Assembly: GCA_024516035.1 (NCBI GenBank)
Contig: CM044967.1
Span: 16,962,810-17,026,809 of the forward strand
Source: Bactericera cockerelli
Lineage: Eukaryota; Arthropoda; Insecta; Hemiptera; Triozidae
DNA: 64,000 nt
Reading direction: 5' to 3'
The position numbers and the translations under genes are program-made. The notes under the pieces are model-generated. The model was not told where the DNA came from. It worked only from the letters and a program-made list of their open reading frames with translations, and did not search any database. Of this stretch, positions 17,515 to 29,110 are shown in pieces. Each line of letters starts with the position of its first letter. The first letter of the stretch is position 1.

Positions 17515-18580
17515 AAGCCCACACCGACGGCGAGTAGTGTTGCCTTCTGTTGATTTTCGTTCCTGATTGGTGCGTGTGCGCATCCCAAGATAATAATAAT
17601 AATATCCACCGACTAATATCCTCCCCTCATTGTGAACAGATTAACCCCAGGAGACTTGACCATAGATCCGCTCCTGGTGTAACACCCTTTCAGCGGTGCT
17701 CCGCCATCTCGAGAAGAGATAAACTATAGAATAATAATAATAGTAGACACTTTTTTGCTCAAATAGCACTAAAGAATTCCCTGATTCCAACAGTAATATT
17801 TGGAAATTAGCAAGAAAACGCCTAAAAATGGCTAGAAATCTACAACTATTTTCTTACCTTGTTTTTTTTTTTTCTTTCTTTCTTTAAAAAAATGGATCTT
17901 CAGTATTTATTTGACAGGTGCATTCAAACAGGCTGAAAATGATAATACACTCAATCGTTGATATAATGAAGTTAGGTAGGTATATAAATATCTTAAATGT
18001 GATGGAAGAATCGATCGAATCACTGAAAGGTTCAGTATTTAGGGCATTGCAGAATATTTTTCAATGGGTTTAAAACTTAGAACTTACTTATTTGAAGTTC
18101 CTTGATTCACTTGAAAATACACTTGAGGTCACAAAGACTGGTACAAATTGGATTTTCATGCACTTTTTTTTTCTTTATTTTTATTTTTTCAACTTCTATT
18201 GTCAGTGTGTTATTTGACTTTATAATAATAATAATAAAAACATTATCTGGATTGTATAAACTTACCTACTCTTATCATAAACTCATGTATAGATTTTAAA
18301 AAGAAAAAATTCAAGCTAACTTAGCTTGAACTTTTGTGACTTAAAGTGTATGATTTAGATAATTTTTAATGTGCTCTTTTAATTCTGTGATTAGTAATTT
18401 TGATTGTTTCACTATGTAGATACATATTAGCATTTTTTTTATCTAAGAAAAATTTCATCATCGCTGTACTTATAAATATTTTGTAATTAAAAGTATCCTT
18501 TGTTGAAAATGTTTTCTCATAGTTTTAAAAACACAAATAAATCAATTTTTTAAAAAGAATTATATTCTTCAAATGTTTGT
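17515..18580 (+). other. 3' untranslated region and downstream flank of the 15117-17514 gene
   Basis: No reading frame of note. Possible polyadenylation signals lie near 18230 (aataaaaac) and 18536 (aataaatc). T-rich and AT-rich sequence with small ATT/AAT runs. The transcript end is inferred. Confidence 0.45.
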
Positions 18581-18639
18581 TGTTTTAATTTAATCCATAT
18601 TTTTCTTTAGTAGTTTTAATCCTTTATATTACCTAAGGA

Positions 18640-18800
18640 TTAAAAATGTCGCCTTATTTATACTGTCCGACGAGGACTAATGTGTCCCATACACCAGCAG
18701 TAAGCCCTAGACGTATTATTATGTGCTCAAAATCAAAATGCGTGGATAACTTGTCACGTACCAGCGAACCGGCGACCTCTGGATAACCGGTCAGACGCCT
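18640..18800 (-). mobile_element. SINE family C, degraded copy
   Basis: Matches the family at 35688 in reverse: cttatttatactgtccgacg, accagcagtaagccctagac, gtattattatgtg, ggataacttgtcacgt. The head is strongly diverged. Confidence 0.6.
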
Positions 18801-19541
18801 TGAAAAAAAAAAGAAAGAAAACTGTTACTAAATCAGCACAACCAACAAGTTACAAGAAAAGAGCAACAAAAACAGACACAAAGTAACACCAAATTACAAA
18901 ATCAGAAACACCAACAAACAATAAATAAAACATAATTACAACAACAAAAAAAACCCCGAAACTCCTACTCCTGAACCCGTCCTGTTTTTGAGATATATTC
19001 ATCATGGTCTACACTCTACACACATTTTACAGAATAACAGAATATATTTAAGTAGATATACGAGTAGTCTATAACTGTACATCTTTTATCCTTATTCCAT
19101 ACTTTCACATGTTTCTCTATAGAACAGCATAGCGGTGGTGGCAGCTCTCTGTGCGATATAAAATTGATGGGGCTATTTTAATCATTCTTTTGTTAAAGTT
19201 TCGTATTGATATTGAAAGGAGTTGGATGTGTTTTCATAGGTATCTATTATGTTCTAGATTTATTACCGATAAAGTTCAAGGTTTTGTTTGCTCTCCTGAA
19301 ATAAACTGTTCCAACTCTGCACAGGGCTGTTGTAAGTAAATTTCCTGTAGGATTTTGGGATATTACTTCAACAGCCGTGTTCTGTTCCTAATCCAACCAA
19401 TATGGCAGAAGAAATACCAGAAAATAGCCTGTTAGAAAGACGGAAAAAATTGAAGAAAATCATTTTTAGGATAATATAGAACTATTAGTAAATTATAATA
19501 TTGAAACTGACAACTATAACATAAGATATTCTTTCAATGAA
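18801..19541. other. no gene recognised
   Basis: A-rich low-complexity stretch to about 18960 (caacaaacaataaataaaac type), then non-coding sequence. The frame at 19151-19339 has no recognisable motif. Confidence 0.5.
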
Positions 19542-19805
19542 TCTCTATATATAAAACAGAAAAAAGGACTACCTACCTACCTACCTACCTACCTACCTAC
19601 CTACCTATGTTTGTTTGTCCGGAGTTGTTTAGCCAAAACGGTATGAGATAGCGAAAAATGTCTCAGAATTAACCCCCCCAAAACCATTATCGCTTTGTCC
19701 AGAAAAATTATAAAAAGTTCAAAAAGGCATTGCTGTCCAGCAGTACGGCCATGCCTTAGTAAATTTGAAATTTAGTCCCGTTGCAAAGCACGGGCAAACG
19801 GCTAG
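19542..19805 (+). mobile_element. 264-bp non-autonomous Helitron
   Basis: It begins TCTCTATATATAAAACAG after an A (19541) and ends with a hairpin (cccgttgcaaagcacggg, 19777-19794), seven bases, then CTAG (19802-19805) before a T. These are canonical Helitron ends and an A/T target. The interior holds a (CTAC)n microsatellite at 19569-19607 and no coding sequence, so it must depend on enzymes from an autonomous Helitron. Confidence 0.9.
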
Positions 19806-20055
19806 TAATTTATAAAGATAGCTGAAGACTTAAATAATGAAGATAATTACATCAAAGAAAATTCTATAAATGATTCTATAAACAAGAAAATAAAGGAGAC
19901 CTTGAATGGCCTTGATTTATGTACTCGTACGTTCATGTATTTATGATGAAAAAAAAAAAAAACAACCTTATCTATCAGGAAGAGGTTGACCAATGCCGAG
20001 CCCAAGTAGGTTTGGAATGGCAAAGTGAAAGAAGAGGAAGTCTCTATCAACGTGG

Positions 20056-20293
20056 TTAACGTGGTTTCACATTCGTTGAACAACATGAAACCTACCGGTG
20101 GGTTTCATGGTGTTTTACTGATGTTCCGTGAAAGTCATGGGTGGGTTTCATTTAGATTTTTCAAAGCACATAATGATAGTCAAGTCATGAAATCCACCGG
20201 TGACCTAAAGGGGACATACTTAAAAATCCCAATTTTGTCCCATGTACCAGGGAAAAAGGAATTGGAAAAAAGCCTCGGCGTTCAACGTGTTAA
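20056..20293. mobile_element. possible piggyBac-like MITE
   Basis: Bounded by TTAA at 20056-20059 and 20290-20293. The right end reads inward TTAACACGTTGAACGCCG, like many piggyBac-type short elements, and the left end contains cgttgaac at a shifted position. Short palindromes such as atgaaacctaccggtgggtt lie inside. The two ends do not pair well, so this is weak. Confidence 0.25.
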
Positions 20294-21639
20294 AGCATAA
20301 CATATTTAAGATAGTACAGAGAAACATAATCTCTATCATCTGTGTCAGGTTAACCTTCAAAGCACTGGAAAATAAACAAGATATTTTCTAATAAATTGGG
20401 GACCGTGGAGCTATAGTTATTTTATTCAGAGATGATACAGACCTGGTGCCTTCGTTGCTGTAGTTGCTTGTAAAAAATAATAGGATACTATGTCACTGGG
20501 CTAATAATAATAGGTATTATGGTCACAAATATGTAAAAGTAAGTTGTCCATGTTTGACTTTAATATCAAGAGCAGCCTAACATAAGTTTTGTCCATATTC
20601 GGATGGATAAGTTGTGCAATGTACAGTGCTCTCATCTCGAAAGCATTGAGATAAAGAAGAAATACTTCCATTAGAAATTTAGGGAATATAAAATGTAAAA
20701 CGCTAGGAGATCTATAAGTACCTATATTTGTAAATTATGAGAAGTTTTCAAACGGAATATTTAATAATGTATTCAGCATCCGTAAGAGAGGACGCCCAAA
20801 CGGAATGAATAAAATTAGATTCGAAAATCTGAAAATCTTCGAACGAGAAGGATTTAGTCCGGGAAGCCAGCGAATTTGTTTAAAACTTTCATCAGGGTAG
20901 GAGATAGGAAAAAAAGGTGTTGTACCTATTGGACACAAAGCTCTTGTGGTGTAGAGAAGGGTCAAAAGAGGAGATTACATTTTCGCACTATTCTTCAAAT
21001 TCGAATGGACTTAAAAAGCTACCTTATAAGAGCATTATAGGATACCTAGCTTTTTAAATCCTTTGAAAGTCATGCCTTGGGCACTGGTCAATTTGTGTCT
21101 TTCAATATCCTCTTAGCCTGTGAGTAAAGTGTTGGTGAATAAAGACACCGTGCTACCTTGTTCAGCTTTCCAATGTAAAATTTCCCAAAGTAAGGTAGGA
21201 ATTCCTTTTTTCAAGATTTCCAGAAACTTTTCTTGGTTTTTGAGCTAAAAGTGTTGCTTAGTTGTGTCAAACAGGTATCATTTTGATTTTGCTTTATAGT
21301 TTTGGGATAGATTAAATAGATAGCATGATTTTTAGGATAAAAATGGTCCGAATAAAGTGAAGAATCATGAAGATTTTTTTCAATTTGTCATAATGGTAGT
21401 TTTGAAAACGTATGTTTTCAGAAGGCCAAGCCGTTATTCTATTACCAAAAGAAAAAGGGAACCATAACAAGTGTTTGGTGGAGAGATATTTTATCCATAT
21501 AATATATGTTCTCATTTTCTTTTTTATATTGTTTTTAATTTGGTCTATTTCTCTGCGATCATTATATTATGTTATGTCTGTATTTAAATAGAAAATAAAA
21601 AGTTAGTGGTCAGACGCATGGTCTCTATCACCAACAACC
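20294..21639. other. no gene recognised
   Basis: Non-coding, AT-rich. No motif-bearing frame or clear repeat was identified. Confidence 0.5.
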
Positions 21640-21895
21640 ACTAGTGAGAATTTAAAATGGGACCATCTACAAAAAGGCTATATGTGTACAAAATTTCGTC
21701 GAAATCCGTTCTACAGAACGGATTTGAGATTTGCGTGTTACAAGGAACAACAGACAGACACAAAACCAAAGTTGCTCAGGAGGTTATGAAACGTCCAGAA
21801 ATATGGAAAAAAATTGAAATTGGAGCAAAAAATACTTATTTATTTTTACAAAAACGAACACAATATACTTCCGATTTCTAATACTAGAAATTTCT
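21640..21895 (+). mobile_element. unclassified repeat P, partial copy
   Basis: The right half matches 40215-40320: atgaaacgtccagaaatatg, aaaacgaacacaat, cttccgatttctaata and agaaatttctc. The left half contains acaaaatttcgtcgaaatcc and aacagacagacac, of a type common in DNA-transposon remnants. Confidence 0.6.
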
Positions 21896-22342
21896 CTCAA
21901 GTAATAACATAGTACACGACATGAAGAATGCGACAGATTTGCCCTTCTCGCATTCAACAGTAATACAGATAGGAGAATAGAGAAAAAACAAGAGGTAGGT
22001 AAGTATTATTATTCATAATTATGTTATTTCTAAAAATTTAGTTACATTACTTTTCTTAAAGTATTAGTTTAAGTGAGTACCAATGTAATTGGTCAGAATC
22101 GATATTTTGTAACTGCTTTGATTTTTTTTTAAATTTATTTATTTATTTAATAACAAGATAACATATAAACAGGTATTTTTCCCAAGATTATTCACTATAA
22201 TTTATTAAATAAAACTTGAATTGAATATTATTCGAAAAAACACCCTACAATTATTACTGTGACCTAATGAAATCTCTTGTGACCAGTTGATTCTATGACA
22301 GTCTCACACTCTCACGTATGTTTTACTAGGGGGGAAACAAAA
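21896..22342. other. no gene recognised
   Basis: AT-rich non-coding sequence. Confidence 0.5.
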
Positions 22343-22434
22343 ATTTTGGTTAAAAATTCTGTCCAACCTAGGATCGAACTCAGGATCTCTGGACCACGGG
22401 CAGAAGTCACAACCGTTACACCACGGAGACTGGC
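22343..22434 (-). mobile_element. tRNA-like SINE head, family I type
   Basis: On the minus strand it reads ctccgtggtgtaacggttgt, then gcccgtggtccagagatcc and gagttcgatcctaggttgg, the same head as 37571. The body after the head differs from the other family I copies. Confidence 0.6.
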
Positions 22435-23010
22435 TTATACGAGTACTACGAGTAGGTAATCATAGAATGTTTACAAAACGAGCATGTCAAGCATGCTGAA
22501 AATTAAGCTATGGTCATTTCAAATATTTCAAACTGTGTGTTCAACAAAAATTTGTACATGAAAGTAAAAATATGAATACCTACAAATCTTTTGTGTAACT
22601 TATCTATTGTTTCAAATTTCTTTGTATAGATTGTTATACTCCTATATAATATTTCATGTATCACTATACCGTGTGGTTCTTGAATTTCTTTTAGCATACT
22701 CGTAAGTTCACCCATTTTGTGACGAAAGTCCACATGCTTGAAAGTCTATTTCGCAGCTGTAAATTTTGGATCGACATCCTGATCTTTTTCTTCTTCATCA
22801 TCATCATCATCATCTTCTTCTTCAACTATTTACCTTTTGCAATTAGTTCTAAATATTGTCACCAAATATGCTCTCTTGTTCGTTACAGGCACTCCATTTG
22901 TTAAATCTTCTAGACCTTAGAGGAAGATTTTTCGACACGACAAGATTTATATTGTCGTATTTCCCTTTTGGAAAGCCTTATTTCATGATGACAACTTTTT
23001 AGAGGAAGAT
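22435..23010. other. no gene recognised
   Basis: AT-rich non-coding sequence with an ATC/TTC trinucleotide run around 22795-22825. Confidence 0.5.
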
Positions 23011-23015
23011 GAAGA

Positions 23016-23130
23016 ATTTGGAAGAGAGTGCCGTAGGCATTAGCATCGCCCCTGCTCAAGTTTTATTTTATAATTCCTACTTTGTATTTGTAATCGTATA
23101 ATATAACTTATATTATGCAAATAAAACCTA
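23016..23130 (+). mobile_element. LINE 3' tail, family K, copy 1
   Basis: Contains gaagagagtgccgtaggcat (hairpin TGCC gta GGCA), then catcgcccctgctcaagttt and a final caaataaaacct. The related copy is at 42540-42724. Confidence 0.6.
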
Positions 23131-23161
23131 AGAGTTACTACATTAATTCAATTACTTTATA

Positions 23162-23357
23162 ATAATAATATTCTTTAGTGGAAGGTATCCACCAGGCGAG
23201 GTAAATGTTCAAGCATTTTCTACCACCTAACCCTCAGAGTCTTATTATTATGTGGTCACAAACTTAAAATAATGAGGAAAAATTCATGCACTGGGTGGGA
23301 TTCGAACCAAAGGATCCCTACGCTACCTGGATTACCAGACTAGCGCGTTAACAACTT
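23162..23357 (-). mobile_element. tRNA-derived SINE, family B, copy 2
   Basis: Reverse complement of family B: tail ctttagtggaaggtatccac, body attattatgtggtcacaaac, head tgggtgggattcgaaccaaa. The 5' end is cut at acaactt. Confidence 0.85.
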
Positions 23358-23744
23358 GGAACATTCAGGCCAGAATTAATGAACGCTGCTGTGGTGGACA
23401 CTGTTAGTATAGAATCTGATTTCAGCCATGTGATTGGATGTCACCATGGTAATAACAGAATAGTAAGAAGCTTTAATTCGGGCCTTAAGATTAGTTGGTA
23501 ATAGCATCTAAAGTATTGGCCTTACTGCAAAGCTGGTGTATTAAAAGCTGCGTGTAGTAAATTATAATTATAAAAGCCACTATTATTTCCGACCTTGAAA
23601 ATAATGAAGGAGAAGATTAGTAATCGAATAACACAGAAGAGTTCGTTGAAAAACATAATGATAGCAGAACATCGGTCATAGGTTTCATATCACTAAATCA
23701 CTAATGACTAAATCAATCGAAACACTTTTCGATTGATTTAGTAA

Positions 23745-23917
23745 TCATCATCATAGGCTGGCGTCATAGTGAGCGATAGTAGCCAGAGAGTGGAGGAATG
23801 ACTCAGCACTTCTACCACTGTCTTTACAAGGAGGCTAATAAAGTAATAAATGACAAGGGCCCCCAGAACCAAGCCAATGCTGGTCTACTCCCTGTTTACA
23901 GTCCCTCAGCCAGACTT
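23745..23917 (+). mobile_element. D-family repeat, copy 1
   Basis: Core agtggaggaatgactcagca, then cttctaccactgtctttaca, ggcccccagaaccaagccaa and tail tggtctactccctgtttaca. The tail is the source of the 38-bp minisatellite. No tRNA or 5S head was seen, so its class is unknown. Confidence 0.8.
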
Positions 23918-24239
23918 TAGTGATGCCAAGAAATAATTCGCCTTTTATTTAATTATTCACTGAGCATCAATTAAAAATTGTTAACACAAGTACAAAAAGT
24001 TATTAAATACAATAAATACATAATACAAACGAATTTAAAAAAAAAGATCATAGCAAGATTTTATCTGGATCGCAGCACAAGAAGTCCTGGACGGAATATA
24101 AGCAATCCCACAATTGAGTTGTCAAACTCTAAGAATGAGTATGAGTTCCCAAATTTCTAAAGTTTTATCAAAACTCTCTGTTGTAGTTGAGATACTTCCA
24201 TATTTTGCCTGTATTGTGTTTAGACTTGACCAATCCTGA

Positions 24240-24370
24240 TTGGTTGTTATTTATATGAGGTAACTGCAAATGACGTTATTTATATGACCCAACTGTATAT
24301 GACGTTATTTATAATTTTATATGACCTAACTGTATATGACGTTATTTATATGACCTAACTCTATGTTTAG
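24240..24370. repeat. short tandem repeat, ~29-38 bp
   Basis: Three to four imperfect copies of tgacgttatttatatgacc with aactgtata between. It lies about 300 bp upstream of the promoter of the secreted-protein gene and could affect its regulation. Confidence 0.7.
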
Positions 24371-24609
24371 TTTTGACCAAATCAATATGTATTTCTCGGG
24401 TATTTCTAATTATTGTTACAGTCCCTCCTTTCTTAAATGTCTTTTGGTTTATTTCTTCATTATAGTTATTCATAGTTTGCAAATCAACGTGAAATCAATG
24501 TAGTAAATTAATGAAGGACCAATTCCTCACGAATCCAATTCACGTGGTTTGTAATTCATTCGCAAATTGGTTCTCTTCCACCGTTGCTATTTTTGATCCT
24601 CTGGACTCA

Positions 24610-24647
24610 TATTTAAGCGAACTGAGGTTTCCAGTAGCTCAATCAGT
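24610..24647 (+). promoter_or_regulatory. core promoter: TATA-like box and arthropod initiator
   Basis: TATTTAA at 24610-24616 and TCAGT at 24643-24647 (probable start at A24645), 35 bp apart. The translation start follows at 24664, giving a 5' leader of only about 19 nt. Confidence 0.5.
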
Positions 24648-24663
24648 TCCAGAAGAAGCAAAA

Positions 24664-26516
24664 ATGAAGTTCCTCCTCTCGGGCGTTTTGGTAAGTTCAT
24701 CTTTATTCTTTTCTTTATTGATAAGTGAAAATTAACATATTATAGAAAGAAATAAAAACACCTTTAAAAACATACGTAATTGTAGAGAAAGACCGAGTTT
24801 TCTAACTTTAATAATTAAATTTATGCTAAATCGATTACTACTAACGTAATGACAATGACACCCCCCGTCTCGAGCCGTTAGACTAAAGTACAGAAATATA
24901 TCACGTTCTGTAAAAAAAAAAAGAGGAGAAGCCTTATTTTTACTTGTTTTGTTGAAATCTATTTTTCCATAGACATTTTAGTGAATAATTACCTATATAT
25001 TTTTTTTTTGTTTATGGATTTATGTAAATATACGGAAATTTTCAAGAAAGAAAGTTTCCCAACAGATGTATGAGCAAAAGGATTCGGATTCAATTAATCC
25101 TTTAGTAAAAATAACCTTAATAAGATTAAAGGTCAAATAACTGAAGTAATTATCATGTAATTTAACTGTTATATAAATGGCAGCCCAAATTTTTTAACAA
25201 TGTTGAATGAATATTTATTTGTAAGGTAGTTTGCAAATTGAGGATTTTTATTTTTATTATTATAGCTTTATTAGGTTTATATTTTTATTATTATTATAGC
25301 TTTATTAGGTAAGACAAAATATATACAGTAAAGTACAATGAAATATTATAAAGAAAAAATAAATAGATTGAACAAAGAAACAAGAACAAAAAAGAGAATA
25401 AAGCTAATGTCCTACCTAGAGGGTGGGGTTATTGCCTGTGGCAATTTCTTCCACCCAACACTTTATTTTTTACAGCATTTACAATGTGGGTGCCAGGAAT
25501 ATTAGTACCAAGAAAAAGCCAAATTTCATAATTATATAAACTTACAAGATTTTCATTTTCCTCTACTGTACACTCTCTACCACTTCTGTACCTCTTCTGA
25601 AGTCTTCATTTATTCCATGTCTGTTTGGCTATTTCCCACTCAAATGGGATCGACATTTGTGTTCAAATCCTTCCTGGTTCTACAACCACCACATTTCACG
25701 GCTGGATTCCCTTCCTAATGTCAATCCTGTTAAGGCCACTAATAATTTGTGTTACTGTCTTCTGGTCCAGAAAGGCTGGTTCCGAGTCTTCTAAACGTCC
25801 TTAACCCAAAAAAAAAACTGGGTAGGTCAAATTTTCGACGAATACAATACTTTCCTTATTATGGGATAAGGAAAGTAAAAAACCTTTTCTAAAATACGTG
25901 CGCACAAACTAAGAATGATTATACTTCAAACGAGCACACAATAATGTTAAATTACTCGACCCTGCTTGAGCGGGATAAGACAGAGTAAAAGAAGACTATT
26001 AGTAGTTTAAAGAGAATAATTAGAAATTGAACTGCTCTTTACTCACAGATATCAACTGTATTTCTGGTGTCACTCAAGAGAGCTCAATCAGAAGACGGAG
26101 TTGACTTTCCAGATAAAGATCATCTACCACAGGTGAACACTCAAGATCATCCACCACAGTTGAACAATCAAGATCATCTACCACAGTTGAACGCTCAAAA
26201 TCATCCAAGACAGTTGACCACTCAAGATGGATCCGGGGGTTTCAAGTCACCCAGACTGAGGAGACAGGCGCCGCCACCATTAGGTGGATTCGTAAATAGA
26301 TTCTTTCCTGGATTTTCTGTCCCAACTCTACCACCTGCACCTGCCATTCCAAATTTTCGTGGACTTTTGAGTGGCTTACCAACTCTGCCTGCTCTTCCAT
26401 CTCTGCCTACACCTACCCTGCCAACTCTACCAGCTGGGGCTATTCCAATCGTACCTTCAGCTGCCTCTCTACAAGCACTTTTACGTCGTCTTCCTTTTGG
26501 TAATCTCGGAGGTTAG
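24664..26516 (+). CDS. small secreted proprotein, two exons (novel, 164 aa)
   Basis: Exon 1 (24664-24690) encodes MKFLLSGVL and ends at GTAAGT. Exon 2 (26049-26516) follows the acceptor tttactcacag in phase 0. The joined start MKFLLSGVLISTVFLVSLK is a signal peptide, probably cleaved near residue 21-23 (RAQS/ED). Residues 33-68 are four 9-aa repeats of the type DHLPQLNAQ. A furin-type site RLRR (78-81) precedes a Pro/Leu/Ala-rich hydrophobic C-terminal part (QAPPPLGGFVNRFFPGF, then TLPALPSLPTPTLP repeats) ending LPFGNLGG. No known domain was recognised. Leader length, intron position and phase match the gene at 29440, so the two are probably ancient tandem duplicates. Secreted structural, salivary or peptide-precursor roles are possible but unproven. 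Confidence 0.75.
25258..25462 (-). mobile_element. LINE 3' tail, family E, copy 2 (in intron)
   Basis: The minus strand carries gtgttgggtggaagaaattg, hairpin ATTGCC aca GGCAAT, and a tail with aataaagctataataataat. It is 5'-truncated and inserted in the intron of the secreted-protein gene. Confidence 0.75.
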
Positions 26517-26790
26517 GCTAAAATGGGATAGTGGCAAGGGAGATATATATCCAATGAAAGCTTAAGAACAAGGCTGACGAATAGCTAAAAATGGCTATTG
26601 TTATGTGACCTGGCTTTAGGGTTTTCAGCGAAACCCTTACTAAACACTGCGACAAAATTAGGTCTATTGTTATAAATGGTTACAAATCAATCAATTTCAG
26701 ATTAATGAGTCCAAATTCATTACAATATCTATATTTTTAATAAAAATAAATAAATTTTAAAGTATTCAATTATAAAAGTAGGTATCTAAA

Positions 26791-26934
26791 CCGACCTCAG
26801 TAGCTTGATCGATAAGGCAGCGGACTTGTAACCTGGAGGTCGGTGGTTCAAGTCCCGGTTTCAGCGTAGATTTAGTAAAGCGAGTTTGAGTAGTTGTGAT
26901 ATCACGTCAGTGATTAACACAAATATGATAACTT
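26791..26934 (+). mobile_element. tRNA-derived SINE, family A, copy 3
   Basis: Full-length copy; the flanks contain tataaaagta on both sides, a likely target duplication. Confidence 0.88.
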
Positions 26935-27189
26935 AACTTATAAAAGTATCTATGTGAGATAAGATACCAAACTAAATAAATATAAATATAAAAACTTCTT
27001 TTCTTTTCGCCTGAAAATTCTCATATTTATTTTACAAACTTTTGAGTTCATTTCAAGGATTTTCAATCTTATAATGCACCATATTTTGCTGAATCTTATT
27101 CAGAGTTAATGCAGCTGATTCATTAGGATTGTATTGGGTCGTTTTAATTTCAAAATTAATTATGTTTTCTATTTTGTTTGTTTTATTAG

Positions 27190-27405
27190 ATTTTAACGTC
27201 GTTTTTCAACTGCAATGGTCATACACGACGGGGGTTTTACCCTCCATTCGCAGGAAACTTACAAACCTGCTACCCAAATTGATCTCACCCAGTCTGGGTT
27301 GGGCCGGAATGCCAGCATCACGAAGTCTTCACCTCGCTGGACGTTGCTTAACTTCGGTGATTCTACGAGAACCGGTGCATTCAACGCGCCATCGACGCTG
27401 GCATG
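27190..27405 (-). mobile_element. 5S rRNA-derived SINE, family F, copy 1
   Basis: The minus strand reads ttctcgtagaatcaccgaag then ttaagcaacgtccagcgagg, the internal control region of 5S rRNA (box A, intermediate element and part of box C). This is followed by a non-5S body: cccaacccagactgggtgag, gaatggagggtaaaaccccc and a tail gacgttaaaat. It is about 216 bp. The body from cccaaccc onward is shared with the tRNA-headed family I at 37571 and 43497. It is not a 5S gene, because the 3' half of 5S is missing. Confidence 0.85.
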
Positions 27406-27424
27406 TTTTCTATTCAATGTCCAT

Positions 27425-27765
27425 GCTTCTCAAGAATCTCCTATATGTTCACGTACATGACACTGTCATTATAATATCATGACGCATTCATTGATAGTCT
27501 TGATACGTTTTTCATAATCGTGTCAACTGACCAAAGATGTCAACAGCCGTTTAGGTATTTTTAAATTTCAAAGTATTTTCAATTTTCAATCCTTTTTTCA
27601 GCCACAGGAGTACGAAGAATTTACGAATTAACTACTTAAAATTAAAATTTATGTATAATTTGAGCAATCAAGTTTTCTCATAATTTCAAGCTTTTTTTTT
27701 AAAAAAAACTTATTACGTTTTTTTCTCAAGCGTCGTAAACAAGTGCACATCTACACTCAATATAT
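27425..27765. other. no gene recognised
   Basis: AT-rich non-coding sequence. Confidence 0.5.
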
Positions 27766-28042
27766 AATAATAATATAACTCTTAGGTGGAAGGTAACCAC
27801 CAGGCGAGGTTAATGCTCAAAGCATTTTCTACCACCTAGCCCTCAGAGTCTTATTATTATGTGGTCACATATGGCTGTATGGAATGGTCTTGCCAACCAA
27901 TGCCAAAAAAAAAAAAAAAAAAAAAAAAAATGTGGTCACATTCTCAAATGAATGAGGAAAAATTCATGAGGATTCGAACCAACGGATCCCTGAGCTACCT
28001 GGATTACCAGACTAGCGCGTTAACCACTTGACTACCAGTACA
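27766..28042 (-). mobile_element. tRNA-derived SINE, family B, copy 3, interrupted
   Basis: Family B in reverse (tggaaggtaaccaccaggcg, then gattcgaaccaacggatccc and cttgactaccagt), split at 27871-27930 by a 60-bp A-tailed insertion. It lacks a few bases of the B-box flank. Confidence 0.88.
27860..27941 (+). mobile_element. micro-retroposon, copy 1 (with target duplication)
   Basis: The insert 27871-27930 is a 34-bp body starting atggctgtatggaatgg and ending caaccaatgcc, plus 26 A's. The 11-bp duplication tgtggtcacat flanks it (27860-27870, 27931-27941), and the host SINE is contiguous once one copy is removed. Two further insertions start at the same base (28656-28682 minus, 33094-33167 plus). 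Confidence 0.85.
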
Positions 28043-28645
28043 CTATTTCTTCTTTATATTATCGTACTGGGCACTCATTGTTCAGTTCACGCTCATAATA
28101 AAATCAAACCATTGTATCTCTCTCTTTTATCAGACTTCTGTGTGTTTGTTTACCTCAAAAATGTCACAGTTTAAGTTTTGTGTTACTTGTCTTTGATTTA
28201 ATTTACCGTGTAATGGCGGTTACGTACTTTTGTCATGGCTAGTTCAGCAATACAGGGTGCACTTTTACTTCTATTATTATCAATTACTTCTCACAGTCTT
28301 ACTTTTCTGTTTTAACAGACTATTTGACTGAAATAATAATAGAATTAAATATTTTATTTATTGCCATTTTGGAGCCAAATAAAAATGGCTTAAGATGGGT
28401 CCTCTGTATACAAAAAAAAGAAATGAAAAATAAAACGAATGATTTATATATTATTATAATTCTACAGGTAAATATTACATGCAATACATCTCCATAAGCT
28501 GACTTAGTCTTCTGAGGAATTAAAATTAAACTTTTGGCATAATGGGACTACCTGTCTTACGCAAGACAGTGTAAACTAAATGAAGAAAACTCTAATATTT
28601 AAAATACCTGTTTAAAGGTTTTAAAGTTTTTTAGAGACCAACAAA
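28043..28645. other. no gene recognised
   Basis: AT-rich non-coding sequence. Confidence 0.5.
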
Positions 28646-28692
28646 CTCGCTTACATTTTTTTTGGCCATTCCATAGAGCCATCTCACTTACA
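28646..28692 (-). mobile_element. micro-retroposon, copy 2 (with target duplication)
   Basis: On the minus strand the insert (28656-28682) reads atggctctatggaatggcc plus eight A's. The flanks ctcgcttaca (28646-28655) and ctcacttaca (28683-28692) form a 10-bp duplication with one mismatch. The body is only 19 bp but starts at exactly the same ATGGCT. Confidence 0.65.
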
Positions 28693-28743
28693 GAATTAGT
28701 ACATTGTCATTTTCTTAATTTTCTTCTTTATTTTTTTTCTTAT

Positions 28744-28916
28744 TATCATCATCATAGGTTGGCGTCATCGTGAACGATGGTAGCCAGAAAGTGGAGGAAT
28801 GACTCAGCACTTCTACCACTGTCTTCACAAGGAGGCTAATAATTGACAAGGGCCCCCAGAACCAAGCCAATGCTGGTCTACTCCCTGTTTATATTTTATA
28901 GTACCCCAGCCAGACT
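28744..28916 (+). mobile_element. D-family repeat, copy 2
   Basis: Full copy: ggcgtcatcgtgaacgatgg, gtggaggaatgactcagcac and tail with ctggtctactccctg. The start abuts ATC repeats. Confidence 0.85.
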
Positions 28917-28935
28917 TATTCTTAAACTTCCTCTA

Positions 28936-29110
28936 ATGCCGACCTCCGTGGTTAAGAGCATTGGTTGCTGACCCGGAGGTTGTGGGTTCGAATCCCGGCC
29001 GGAGCGGAAAATTTTGACCGAGTTTTTCGTTTCCGGAATGGCATGGATGTAAAGGTAAAGAGCCCTGAAGTAATATGAAAGCGGTTTCAGGGCACAATTA
29101 CCAACAACAA
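28936..29110 (+). mobile_element. tRNA-derived SINE, family H
   Basis: The head gccgacctccgtggttaaga and B box gtgggttcgaatcccggcc form a tRNA-like structure. The body aaagagccctgaagtaatat and tail caacaacaacaaaaaa follow. Only one copy was seen here. Confidence 0.75.

Noticed and set aside
20025..20300. 91-aa plus-strand frame
   Set aside because: No motif, no splice or promoter signal. It lies over a region with short palindromes between two TTAA sites and is more likely element debris.
27300..27405. Possible 5S rRNA gene on the minus strand
   Set aside because: Only the internal control region is present; the 3' part of 5S is replaced by a SINE body.
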